Shown: positions 7,688 to 15,201 of the stretch, in pieces
How positions within the stretch are numbered: the stretch's first letter is position 1
Layout: each line of letters begins with the position of its first letter
Source of the DNA: Halomonas korlensis
GTDB lineage: Bacteria > Pseudomonadota > Gammaproteobacteria > Pseudomonadales > Halomonadaceae
Reading direction: 5' to 3'
DNA: 64,000 bases
NCBI RefSeq assembly: GCF_900116705.1
Contig: NZ_FPBP01000016.1
Coordinates: 1-64,000, forward strand
Position numbers and translations under genes: made by a program
Notes under the pieces: generated by a model
Told to the model about the DNA's origin: nothing
The model's input: only the letters and a program-made list of their open reading frames with translations
Databases searched by the model: none

Positions 7688-9120
7688 AGCAGCGGATCGT
7701 GATCGCTGGCACTGTTGTCACCCTGGCTGTCGCGGGGTTGGCAATCGCCTGGCTGGGCGGTTTTCTGCCTTCCTTATCCGGAGCCGACCCGGAGCGGCAC
7801 CGCTCGCCCACCGGGGAGGTTCCGGCGACCGAGCAGCGTCCGGGCGATCCGATAGCGGGCTACCAGGCGCTGGTCAACGAACCCTATGTCAGCTGCGGCA
7901 TGCCGTACGAGGCCTGGCGCCGTCTGGCGCCCGAAACCGACCCGGGGGATCTGCTGCCCGGTCGAGAAGGCCGTAACGCCGAGCTGCCCTATTTCCTTAC
8001 CGCCCATGTCAATGCCGACGGCGTCGAGATCGTCTCGAACAACTGCCTGGTCTGCCATGCGGCGCGGTTAGGCGACGAGGTGGTGGTGGGACTGAGCGAT
8101 ACATTCGCCGATTTCACTGTTGATGCGCGCAGTGTGGTCAATCAGGCCGGCCGCTACGTGCGCGGCCCGGCACAGACCGCCGCCTGGCAGCACTGGGCCG
8201 ACCGGATCGAGGGCATCGCGCCCTATATCCGGATCGGCACCATCGGCATGAATCCGGCCACCAACCTCAGCTGGGCGCTGATGACACACCGCGACCCCGA
8301 AACCATGGCCTGGTCCGACACCCCGCTGCTCGAGCCGCCGTCCGAAAGACCGGTACCGCTGCGCACCCCGCCTTGGTGGTGGATGGGCAAAAAGAACGCC
8401 ATGTTCTACACCACCATCGGCCGGGGCGACCATTCGCGCTACATGCTGTTTGCATCGCTCCTGTGCGCCGACACGGTTGAGGAACTGCGAGAGATCGGCG
8501 TCTACGCCCCGGACATACGCGCCTATATCGAAAGCCTCGCGCCTCCCGCCTTTCCGGGCGAGACCGACGAGGCGCTCGCCACCGAGGGCCGGGCCGTGTT
8601 CGAGGCGAATTGCGCGAGCTGCCACGGCACTTATGGCGAATCCCCCCGCTATCCCAATCTAGTCATCTCGCTCGACCAGATCGAGACCGATCCGCTCTAT
8701 GCCACGACGATGACCGATGGCAGCCTCGACCGTTTCTACGAATGGGTGGATCGCTCGCCGTATGGCGGCACGGTGCGGGCGGCGCCGGCGGCGGGATATA
8801 TCGCCCCGCCGCTGGACGGAATCTGGGCGGTGGCGCCCTATCTGCACAACGGCTCGGTGCCGAGCCTCGCGGCGCTGCTCGACAGCCGATCGCGCCCCCG
8901 CTACTGGCGCCATGCCGAGACACGGGAATATGACGCGGAGGCGATGGGCTGGCGCCACGAGGTGCTGGAGGCTGGCAAAGATGCCGCCGACGACCCGGCC
9001 GAGCGGGTGCATATCTACGACACAACGCTGCCTGGCTACGACAACGGCGGCCATTACTTCGGTGACGCACTGAGCGAGGAGGAGCGCCGCGCGGTGATCG
9101 AATATCTCAAATCGCTGTAA
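7684..9120 (+). CDS. Di-heme c-type cytochrome, RoxA/MauG-like
   Basis: A 478-residue exported protein with an N-terminal hydrophobic signal/anchor (about residues 5-30). Two heme c sites are visible: CLVCH in the first third and CASCH in the C-terminal half. The YLHNGSVPSLAALLDSRSRP block near the C-terminus is typical of di-heme peroxidase/oxygenase relatives such as MauG and the rubber oxygenases RoxA/RoxB. It is shorter than RoxA (about 680 residues). A PPWWWMGKKNAMFYT segment lies between the hemes. ATG 7684 overlaps the lipocalin stop (ATGA). A redox role in the periplasm is inferred; the substrate is unknown. Confidence 0.78.
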   Translation: MKQRIVIAGTVVTLAVAGLAIAWLGGFLPSLSGADPERHRSPTGEVPATEQRPGDPIAGYQALVNEPYVSCGMPYEAWRRLAPETDPGDLLPGREGRNAELPYFLTAHVNADGVEIVSNNCLVCHAARLGDEVVVGLSDTFADFTVDARSVVNQAGRYVRGPAQTAAWQHWADRIEGIAPYIRIGTIGMNPATNLSWALMTHRDPETMAWSDTPLLEPPSERPVPLRTPPWWWMGKKNAMFYTTIGRGDHSRYMLFASLLCADTVEELREIGVYAPDIRAYIESLAPPAFPGETDEALATEGRAVFEANCASCHGTYGESPRYPNLVISLDQIETDPLYATTMTDGSLDRFYEWVDRSPYGGTVRAAPAAGYIAPPLDGIWAVAPYLHNGSVPSLAALLDSRSRPRYWRHAETREYDAEAMGWRHEVLEAGKDAADDPAERVHIYDTTLPGYDNGGHYFGDALSEEERRAVIEYLKSL

Positions 9121-9423
9121 TGGCGCGCGTCGCGATGTTGGATGACTGGTTTCGCCTGCAAACTGAAGCGGGCTCCACCGATGGTGTGGCCTGGCTTGGC
9201 CCCGGAGATCGGCGTGCTTGGCGAACAGGGAGCGACAGTGGCACAGCTTGCCCCGGCGTTCTGGCACGCCATCGCGCTCGAGTGTGAATTTCTCGCCGCC
9301 GCGCTCGACTATTCTGCGGGTGATGCGGACAGGTTTTCCCGGCGTTGATGGCGTCGAAGGCGGATCCGCTCGCCCCATTCCTGGGGCAGCTTACTGTCCA
9401 GAATTGATGAGATCTTCAAAACG
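9121..9423. other. Intergenic stretch without recognisable gene
   Basis: About 300 bp between the cytochrome stop and the ssrA terminator. It is GC-rich on both strands and has short open frames, but none has a ribosome site or family resemblance. It could be decayed coding sequence from an earlier insertion near ssrA. Confidence 0.5.
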
Positions 9424-9445
9424 AAAAAAGCACCCGTAGGTGCTT
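9424..9445 (-). terminator. ssrA rho-independent terminator
   Basis: On the minus strand AAGCACC, TACG, GGTGCTT is followed by a run of T (complement of the A-run at 9424-9429). It lies 17 bp past the tmRNA 3' CCA. Confidence 0.85.
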
Positions 9446-9461
9446 GATTCGTATGCTTGAG

Positions 9462-9841
9462 TGGTGGAGGCGGCGGGAATTGAACCCGCGTCCGCCGGTA
9501 CTCGCCCATTGGCTCTACATGCTTAGTTTCGTCATTTGGTTTAACGCTACTGGCGCCGACGAGCAGGCTCCAGCAACGCGATTCTTCAAAGTTTTAGCAA
9601 CTGACGTGAAGACGCCGTCAGTCGCGATCCCATCAATCGTCGCTCGTATCCCCGCCGTGATGAATGGGCACATCACTTTGGGGCCGGGCTAGAAGCTAAC
9701 AGCTGTTAGGCTGCCAGCGCGCCCTGAGCGTAGTTGTCGTCGTTTGCGACTATTAGTTCGTGATGTTGTATTTACGAGATACATCACGCTCTCGGCATGC
9801 ACCGCAAGGGTTGTCACCGGCGTCGAAGCCATGTCGCCCCC
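9462..9841 (-). ncRNA. ssrA: tmRNA (ssrA)
   Basis: Transfer-messenger RNA that rescues stalled ribosomes with SmpB. The minus-strand 5' end GGGGGCGACATGGCTTCGACG pairs with the 3' end CGCCTCCACCA to form a tRNA-like acceptor stem. The T-arm reads GGTTCAATTCC. The tag reading frame lies at 9747-9706 and encodes ANDDNYAQGALAA followed by TAA, a 13-residue version of the usual ANDENYALAA tag. Length is 380 nt, CCA is encoded, and smpB lies immediately upstream on the same strand. Confidence 0.97.
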
Positions 9842-9868
9842 TTAACTACCTAGTCTAACAGGACAGGT

Positions 9869-9970
9869 GATTCTATGACACCTCACGACTTGTTTTGTTC
9901 ACAATCGCCGCTGATTTTGCGCCGTGTCTTACCGCATCGATTCTATGACACCTCACGTCTTGTTTTGTTC
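9869..9970. repeat. 32-bp direct repeat duplicating the smpB 3' end
   Basis: Positions 9869-9900 and 9939-9970 are identical except for one base and are spaced 70 bp apart. The second copy includes the last codons (EQNKT) and stop of smpB; the first lies between smpB and ssrA. Flanking sequence between copies is unrelated, so this is a partial duplication and not a full tandem unit. Confidence 0.9.
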
Positions 9971-10444
9971 GCGCATGATGCGACCTTTCTGACGTTGCCA
10001 GTCGCGATTCTTTTCGGTGGCGCGCTTGTCGTGCTGCTTCTTGCCGGTCACCAGCGCCAGCTCGCACTTCACCTTGTTGCCTTTCCAGTAGAGCTTGAGC
10101 GGCACGCAGGTGTGCCCCTTGTCCTGGGTGCGCGAGAAGATCTTGGCGATCTCCTTGCGGTGCAGCAGCAGTTTGCGCGTGCGGGTGGGGTCGGCCACTT
10201 CATGCGTGCTGGTGGTGTTGAGCGGCAGGACATGACTGCCCAGTAGCCAAGCCTCGGCATTCTTGATCAGAATGTAGGTATCGGTCAGCTGTGCCTTGCC
10301 GGCGCGCAGGCTCTTCACTTCCCAGCCGGCCAGCACTAGGCCCGCCTCGAAGGTTTCTTCGATGTGGTATTCGAACCGCGCCTTCTTGTTCAAGGCGATG
10401 ACGTTGCTGCCGGGGCCCTTGCCCTTGCCTTTCTTGTTGGCCAT
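9953..10444 (-). CDS. smpB: SsrA-binding protein SmpB
   Basis: Binds tmRNA and places it in the A site of stalled ribosomes for trans-translation. The 163-residue protein starts [20 protein letters not shown] and has the core [21 protein letters not shown] and [11 protein letters not shown]. The basic C-terminal tail ([20 protein letters not shown]) inserts in the mRNA channel. Length and all landmarks are normal. It lies upstream of ssrA on the same strand; the gap carries the 32-bp repeat. It diverges from ratA. Confidence 0.97.
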   Translation of the reverse strand: MANKKGKGKGPGSNVIALNKKARFEYHIEETFEAGLVLAGWEVKSLRAGKAQLTDTYILIKNAEAWLLGSHVLPLNTTSTHEVADPTRTRKLLLHRKEIAKIFSRTQDKGHTCVPLKLYWKGNKVKCELALVTGKKQHDKRATEKNRDWQRQKGRIMREQNKT

Positions 10445-10572
10445 GAAACCTCGTTCCTGTGTCTGCCGGTGGCGGCTCCCCCTTCGATGTGGAGGGAAGC
10501 GTGGTACCATTCAAGGCCCGAAATAACCGCTCATGATACGCCCTGGGCACTGTGAAGTCAGCGGAGAGCTCA

Positions 10573-11007
10573 ATGCCAACGGTCAATCGTTCCGCCATGG
10601 TGCGGCACACCCCGCGGGAGATGTTCGACCTCGTCAACGATTTCGAGCGCTATCCGGAGTTTCTTCCGGGTTGCCGTCGCTCGCGCCTGATCGAACAGGA
10701 CGCGGACCATCTGATCGGTGAGATGACGCTGGGGCGCGCCGGCATCGAGCAGAGCATCACGACCCGCAATGATCTCTTTACGCCCGAGCGCATCGAGATG
10801 TCGCTGGTCAGCGGGCCTTTCAAGCGACTCAATGGCCGCTGGCTGTTTACGCCGATGGGCGATAAGGCCTGCAAGGTCAGCCTGGAGATGGAATTCGAAT
10901 TCGCTAACCGACTGCTGGGCATGGCCTTTGGCAAGCTCTTCCAGCAGGTTGCGGGCCAGTTGGTAGAGTCGTTCACCCGCCGCGCCGACGATATCTATGG
11001 CCACTGA
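10573..11007 (+). CDS. ratA: RatA / coenzyme-Q-binding START-like protein
   Basis: A 144-residue START/Bet_v1-like protein of the COQ10/RatA family. Some members bind ubiquinone; E. coli RatA has also been described as inhibiting 70S assembly. The fold is indicated by MPTVNRSAMVRHTPREMFDL, VNDFERYPEFLPGC and the C-terminal helix MAFGKLFQQVAGQLVESFTRRA. ATG 10573 follows GGAGAG. It overlaps rnfH by 11 bp, as in the conserved ratA-rnfH pair beside smpB. A toxin role is not evident from sequence alone. Confidence 0.92.
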   Translation: MPTVNRSAMVRHTPREMFDLVNDFERYPEFLPGCRRSRLIEQDADHLIGEMTLGRAGIEQSITTRNDLFTPERIEMSLVSGPFKRLNGRWLFTPMGDKACKVSLEMEFEFANRLLGMAFGKLFQQVAGQLVESFTRRADDIYGH

Positions 11008-11302
11008 GCCCATCGATATCGAAGTCGCCTATGCGTTGCCCAGCGAGCAGTGCATCATTTCCCTGTCGGTTCCCGACGGCACCACAGCGCGCGAGGCGGT
11101 CATGCTGGCCCGCCTTGAGGCGCATTTCCCAGAGTGCGAGGCCGCTACCTTCCGCGAGGCTGACCTGGGAATCTTCGGCGCGTTGTTGAAAGCGCCTGAG
11201 CGCCACGTGCTTCAGGCGGGCGATCGTGTCGAGGTCTACCGACCGCTGCTGATCGATCCCAAGGCCGCCCGGGTCGCGCGCGCGTCACGACCCACGCGCT
11301 GA
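10997..11302 (+). CDS. rnfH: RnfH family ubiquitin-like protein
   Basis: A 101-residue beta-grasp protein of the RnfH/YfjF family, of uncertain function, often adjacent to ratA. The family pattern is seen in IEVAYALPSEQCIISLSVPD, ATFREADLGIFGALL and LQAGDRVEVYRPLLIDPKAAR. The start overlaps ratA, indicating translational coupling. No rnf electron-transport genes are nearby, so the name should not be read as function. Confidence 0.92.
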   Translation: MATEPIDIEVAYALPSEQCIISLSVPDGTTAREAVMLARLEAHFPECEAATFREADLGIFGALLKAPERHVLQAGDRVEVYRPLLIDPKAARVARASRPTR

Positions 11303-11344
11303 TTCTCGGGCGCGCCGAGCGGTCCATCCTCCGGCTCAGCTGGC

Positions 11345-11809
11345 TCAGGGCTCTTGAGCGGGTTCGCCCCCCATGGGAAGCCTGCCCTCGTTCTCGGGCA
11401 TCGCCTCGGTGGCGGGGAAGGCGTCCATCGCCGACTCGTCGTTACGCGGGCCGAGTTCATCGTCTGTGCCCAGTTCGATGTCGCTGTCCAGGTTGCCTTG
11501 GCGCTCTATATTGACAAGCCGGTCGTCATCGAAGGTCAGGGTCACGCGGCGCTGCTCGACCTCGTCATAGGCCTTATCGAGTCGAAACACATAGTCCCAC
11601 TCGTTGGCGTCGAAGGGCGCCTCGAGAAGCGGGCGTCCCATGACGTCGACCACTTGGTCGCGGCTCATGCCGGTTTGCAGCTGGCTAACCATGTTGGTGG
11701 TCACCAGATTGCCCTGTGGCAAGTCACGCTTGTAGACACCGAAGTAACTGCAGCCGCTGCTGAGCAGCAGGACGGCAGACAGGGTGATGATTCCAGTCAG
11801 CTTTTGCAT
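11345..11809 (-). CDS. bamE: Outer membrane assembly lipoprotein BamE (SmpA)
   Basis: Small lipoprotein of the BAM complex that helps insert beta-barrel proteins in the outer membrane. The 154-residue protein has a type II signal peptide with lipobox LLLSSGC. The SmpA/OmlA core YKRDLPQGNLVTTNMVSQLQTGMSRDQVVDVMG, WDYVFRLDKAYDEVEQRRVTLTFDDDRL follows. The acidic tail after about residue 105 is longer than in E. coli (113 residues) and looks unstructured. It diverges from fur, the usual arrangement in gammaproteobacteria. Confidence 0.93.
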   Translation of the reverse strand: MQKLTGIITLSAVLLLSSGCSYFGVYKRDLPQGNLVTTNMVSQLQTGMSRDQVVDVMGRPLLEAPFDANEWDYVFRLDKAYDEVEQRRVTLTFDDDRLVNIERQGNLDSDIELGTDDELGPRNDESAMDAFPATEAMPENEGRLPMGGEPAQEP

Positions 11810-11881
11810 TTGCGCCCGTTCTTCACTATCGTGGATTCGGTCGATCATACCCGACCCTACCCGATACTGCGAAGAGCGACC

Positions 11882-12328
11882 ATGGCCGACAAGAACCATG
11901 AACTGCGCAAGGCCGGTCTCAAGGTGACCCTGCCGCGCGTCAAGATACTTCAGATTCTCGAGAATGCACCGGGACAGCACCACCTGAGTGCCGAGGACGT
12001 CTACAAGTCGCTTCTCGAAGCGGGTGAAGATGTTGGCCTGGCCACCGTCTATCGCGTGCTGACTCAGTTCGAGTCGGCGGGTCTGGTGGTGCGGCACAAT
12101 TTCGATGGCGGTCACGCGGTCTTCGAAATCTCCCAGGAAGAGCACCATGATCACATGGTGTGCCTGGAAAGCGGTGAGATCATCGAGTTCTTCGATGAAA
12201 CCATCGAGCGGCGCCAGCAGGAACTCGCCGAAGAGCATGGCTTCGAGTTGGTTGACCATGCCCTGGTGCTCTATGTGCGGCCGTCCGGCTCACGGGCAAC
12301 GCGCCAGGAAGGCATCCAGAAGAAGTGA
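11882..12328 (+). CDS. fur: Ferric uptake regulator Fur
   Basis: Iron-responsive repressor. The 148-residue protein has the winged helix LRKAGLKVTLPRVKILQILE and LATVYRVLTQFESAGLVVRH. The metal ligands lie in the EEHHDHMVC region and the C-terminal helix. Only one cysteine follows HHDHM, as in Pseudomonas-type Fur, lacking the E. coli CxxC pairs. Start ATG 11882; it diverges from bamE across 72 bp. A strong hairpin follows. Confidence 0.96.
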   Translation: MADKNHELRKAGLKVTLPRVKILQILENAPGQHHLSAEDVYKSLLEAGEDVGLATVYRVLTQFESAGLVVRHNFDGGHAVFEISQEEHHDHMVCLESGEIIEFFDETIERRQQELAEEHGFELVDHALVLYVRPSGSRATRQEGIQKK

Positions 12329-12358
12329 CGTAGCCAGAATTGCTGCCCGCCTGACTGT

Positions 12359-12395
12359 CAGCGGCCCCGATCATCGATCGGGGCCGCTGTCGTTT
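12359..12395 (+). terminator. fur terminator
   Basis: CAGCGGCCCC and GGGGCCGCTG (12359-12389) form a 10-bp GC-rich stem with extra pairing in the loop, followed by TCGTTT. Confidence 0.8.
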
Positions 12396-12483
12396 AGCAA
12401 AAGTCGTTTCGAAGTCTTTTCGTAAGTAACGTTCAACGAGTGTCGTCGGCTCAAGCTATCGTCTGTGGAATGGGACGGCAGCG

Positions 12484-14157
12484 TCAATGGTGGGGGTGTT
12501 GGCTGGCGTCCAGCATCTCCCGGGCATGGGCGAGCGTGCGATCGGAAAGATTCACGCCGCCCAGCATACGCGCCAGCTCGCTGACCCGCCCGGCCTCGTC
12601 GAGCAGTGCCATGCGGGTTAGCGTGGTGTCTTTCTCGGCCTGCTTCTCGATATGCAGGTGCTGGTGGGCCTGTGCCGCTACCTGGGGCAGGTGGGTCACG
12701 GTCAGCACCTGGCCTTGTTCGCCGAGGCGGCGCAGCAGCTGGCCGACGATCTCGGCCGTCGCACCCGACACCCCCACGTCCACCTCGTCGAAGACCAGGG
12801 TCGGAATGGTCGAATGACGCGCTGCCACGACCTGGATGGCCAGGCTGATCCGGGAAAGCTCGCCGCCAGAGGCGACCTTGGACAACGGCCGTGTCGGCTG
12901 GCCGGGGTTGGCGCTGATCAACAGGCGTACCGTCTCGAGCCCTTCGGGCGCCGGGGTGTCGCGTTCCTGAATCTCGACTTCGAAGCGTGCCTTGGCCATC
13001 GCCAGAAAGGTCAGCTGCTCCTGGACGGCCTTGGCGAAGCGCGGCGCGGCCTGGCGGCGTGCCTCACCGATCGTGCGGGCCTGCTCTTTCCAGGAGTCAC
13101 GCAGGGATTCCGCCTCGGCGGCCAGGGTTTCCAGGTCGCCGTCGTTGCCTTCGAGCCCCTCGAGGCTTTTCTGCAACCGCTGATGCAGCGTGGTCAACTC
13201 CTCGGGCATCACATGATGCTTGCGCGCGATGCGATGTACCTCGCTCAGCCGTTCCTCGACCCACGCCAGGCGCTCGGGGTCGAGTTCCGTGACGCCCGCG
13301 AGGTGATTGAGCTCGCGTGCTGCCTCTTCGACCTGAATGCGCGCCTCGCCGAGCATGCCCAGGCAATCGGCGAGGCGGCCGCGGTCGCTCCCCGGCAGGG
13401 CCGTCAATCGACTGATCGCCTGGTTGAGCAGCGTCATGGCACCGCCGTCGTCGTGGTCGCAGCATTCGGCGGCGAACTGCGTTTCGCGCAGCCGCTCCTC
13501 GGCATGAGCGAGCTCCTCCTGCTCGTTTTCCAGCGCCTTGAGTTCTCCCTCGGCGAGCGCCAGCTGGTCGAGTTCATCGACCTGGTAGCGCAGCAGTTGC
13601 CGCCGGGCGTTCAGTTCGTCGCCGTCCTCGGCCAGACGCTTGAGGCGCCGTCGTGTGGCCTGCCAGCGGCGGAAAGTGTCGCCCAGGGCGGCCACCGCCT
13701 GGCGCTGACCGGCGAAGTCGTCGAGCAAGCGCAGGTGGGTCTCTTCGCGCAGCAGTGCCTGATGGGCATGCTGGCTATGTATCTCGATGAGCCGCTCGCC
13801 CAACGCCTTGAGGTCGGCGATGGTCGCCGGCTGGCCGTTGATCCAGGCCTTGGAGCGCCCCGACTTGGTGAGCACGCGGCGCAGCAGGCAATCATCCGCG
13901 GGCAGCTCGCGCGCCTCGAGCCAGGCACGGGCGGCCGGCAGCTGTCCAAGGTCGAAGCGGGCGGTCAGATCGGCTCGCTCGCGGCCGTGGCGCACGCTGC
14001 CGGCATCGGCGCGCTCGCCGAGACACAGGCCCAGCGCGCCAAGCAGAATCGACTTGCCGGCGCCCGTTTCGCCGGTGATGGCGGTCATGCCGCCGGAAAG
14101 ATCCAGCTCGAGGTGGTCGACGATGGCGAAATCGCGAAGGGAAAGCTCTGTCAGCAT
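12484..14157 (-). CDS. recN: DNA repair protein RecN
   Basis: SMC-like ATPase acting in double-strand-break repair. The 557-residue protein starts MLTELSLRDFAIVDHLELD. It has Walker A GETGAGKSILLGALGL near the N-terminus and a long coiled-coil middle with many Glu/Leu/Arg. The ABC signature VASGGELSRISLAIQVV and Walker B LVFDEVDVGVSG lie at the C-terminal end. Start ATG 14157. A candidate LexA box lies 48 bp upstream, consistent with SOS control of recN in relatives. The position between fur and grpE is conserved in pseudomonads. Confidence 0.96.
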   Translation of the reverse strand: MLTELSLRDFAIVDHLELDLSGGMTAITGETGAGKSILLGALGLCLGERADAGSVRHGRERADLTARFDLGQLPAARAWLEARELPADDCLLRRVLTKSGRSKAWINGQPATIADLKALGERLIEIHSQHAHQALLREETHLRLLDDFAGQRQAVAALGDTFRRWQATRRRLKRLAEDGDELNARRQLLRYQVDELDQLALAEGELKALENEQEELAHAEERLRETQFAAECCDHDDGGAMTLLNQAISRLTALPGSDRGRLADCLGMLGEARIQVEEAARELNHLAGVTELDPERLAWVEERLSEVHRIARKHHVMPEELTTLHQRLQKSLEGLEGNDGDLETLAAEAESLRDSWKEQARTIGEARRQAAPRFAKAVQEQLTFLAMAKARFEVEIQERDTPAPEGLETVRLLISANPGQPTRPLSKVASGGELSRISLAIQVVAARHSTIPTLVFDEVDVGVSGATAEIVGQLLRRLGEQGQVLTVTHLPQVAAQAHQHLHIEKQAEKDTTLTRMALLDEAGRVSELARMLGGVNLSDRTLAHAREMLDASQHPHH

Positions 14158-14204
14158 GATCACTCCCGAAGGCTGCCCGGAATGGCGGCCTGTGCATTTC
14201 GGTA

Positions 14205-14220
14205 TTGGTTTTTTATACAG
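14205..14220 (-). promoter_or_regulatory. Candidate LexA (SOS) box of recN
   Basis: The minus strand reads CTGTATAAAAAACCAA, resembling the gammaproteobacterial LexA consensus CTGTATATATATACAG, with the last half-site CAA instead of CAG. It lies 48 bp before the recN start. Confidence 0.45.
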
Positions 14221-14271
14221 TAGTCGATGGCCGCCAGCAATGCACGAGGTCAAGGCGTCGCGCGATGACGG

Positions 14272-14300
14272 CTTGAGATCGACGCCACCAGCCCCATATA
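14272..14300 (+). promoter_or_regulatory. Sigma-32 (heat-shock) promoter of grpE
   Basis: CTTGAG (14272-14277), a 14-base spacer and CCCCATATA (14292-14300) closely match the RpoH consensus CTTGAA-N13-15-CCCCATNT. It is 116 bp upstream of the grpE start. Confidence 0.75.
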
Positions 14301-14415
14301 CCTCGACAGACCCATGTTCTTCGGTGGCACGCCCATCGATCGGCAATGTTTATGGTTTATGCAGCGGCGCGATGGCCGCACTGATAACCCGATATGCGCA
14401 TTTCAGGAGATGTAT

Positions 14416-15072
14416 ATGGCCAACGATCCCCAGACCCCACTGGATGAGGAACTCGCCCGCCAGGAGCGGGAAGACGAGCCGCAGGCCGACCGCAAGCCCG
14501 ATGAGGTTGAGCAGGACGCGGCGATCGAAGGCGCCGACGAGGCCGAAGAGATCGCCGAGCCGACCGAGAGTCTCGAGCCCGACGAGACGGTCGACAACCC
14601 CGAGGCCGAAGTGCTGGCCGCGCGGGTCGAGGAGCTTGAGCAGAGCCTGGCCGAGGCCAAGGATCAATCGCTGCGCGCTGCCGCCGAGGCGCAGAACGTG
14701 CGCCGCCGCGCCGAGCAGGAAGCCGACAAGGCGCGCAAGTTCGCCCTCGAGAAGTTCGTCAAGGAACTGCTGCCGGTCGTCGACAGCCTCGAAAAGGCAC
14801 TCGAGGCCATGGAAGACGGCGCCAGCGACGCACACCGCGAAGGCGTGTCGATGACGCTCAAGCTGCAACTCGATGTGCTGGGCAAGTTCGGCGTCGAGCC
14901 CGTGGAGCCCCATGGCGAGCCCTTCGATCCGCAGTATCACGAGGCCATGGCGATGGTTCCCAATCCGGACCTCGAGCCCAACAGCGTCATGGATGTGATG
15001 CAGAAGGGCTACCTGCTCAACGGACGTCTGGTACGCCCGGCGATGGTCGTCGTCAGCCAGGCGGCGAGCTGA
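14416..15072 (+). CDS. grpE: Nucleotide exchange factor GrpE
   Basis: Co-chaperone that releases ADP from DnaK. The 218-residue protein has an acidic disordered N-terminus (about 1-70) and a long dimerising helix (about 70-140, including [20 protein letters not shown] and the conserved [16 protein letters not shown]). The beta domain follows with [14 protein letters not shown] and the C-terminal [20 protein letters not shown] 14416 is chosen over ATG 14410 because AGGAG (14405-14409) is correctly spaced from the former. It is the first gene of grpE-dnaK-dnaJ. Confidence 0.97.
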   Translation: MANDPQTPLDEELARQEREDEPQADRKPDEVEQDAAIEGADEAEEIAEPTESLEPDETVDNPEAEVLAARVEELEQSLAEAKDQSLRAAAEAQNVRRRAEQEADKARKFALEKFVKELLPVVDSLEKALEAMEDGASDAHREGVSMTLKLQLDVLGKFGVEPVEPHGEPFDPQYHEAMAMVPNPDLEPNSVMDVMQKGYLLNGRLVRPAMVVVSQAAS

Positions 15073-15099
15073 GGGAATCAATAATTGCGGGTCGCAGGC

Positions 15100-15128
15100 C
15101 TTGAAAAGCTGACGGCGGCCCCCCAGAT
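15100..15128 (+). promoter_or_regulatory. Sigma-32 promoter of dnaK
   Basis: CTTGAA (15100-15105), a 15-base spacer and CCCCAGAT (15121-15128) match the heat-shock consensus with one change in the -10 region. This would let dnaK-dnaJ be expressed separately from grpE. Confidence 0.65.
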
Positions 15129-15201
15129 ACACGACAACTCCGCGGTAAATACCGCAGAACACAATTTCCGGTAACACTGAAACGACTTTTGAGGAGCTCC
15201 T

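Noticed and set aside
9309..9509. Minus-strand frame overlapping the ssrA 3' end
   Set aside because: It reads through the tRNA-like part of tmRNA and its terminator, so it cannot be an independent gene.
10573..11302. RatA-RnfH as a toxin-antitoxin module
   Set aside because: The pair is a conserved housekeeping neighbour of smpB and resembles a ubiquinone-binding START protein; no sequence evidence for a toxin-antitoxin role.
12652..14223. 523-codon plus-strand frame antisense to recN
   Set aside because: Shadow frame; RecN motifs on the other strand are complete.
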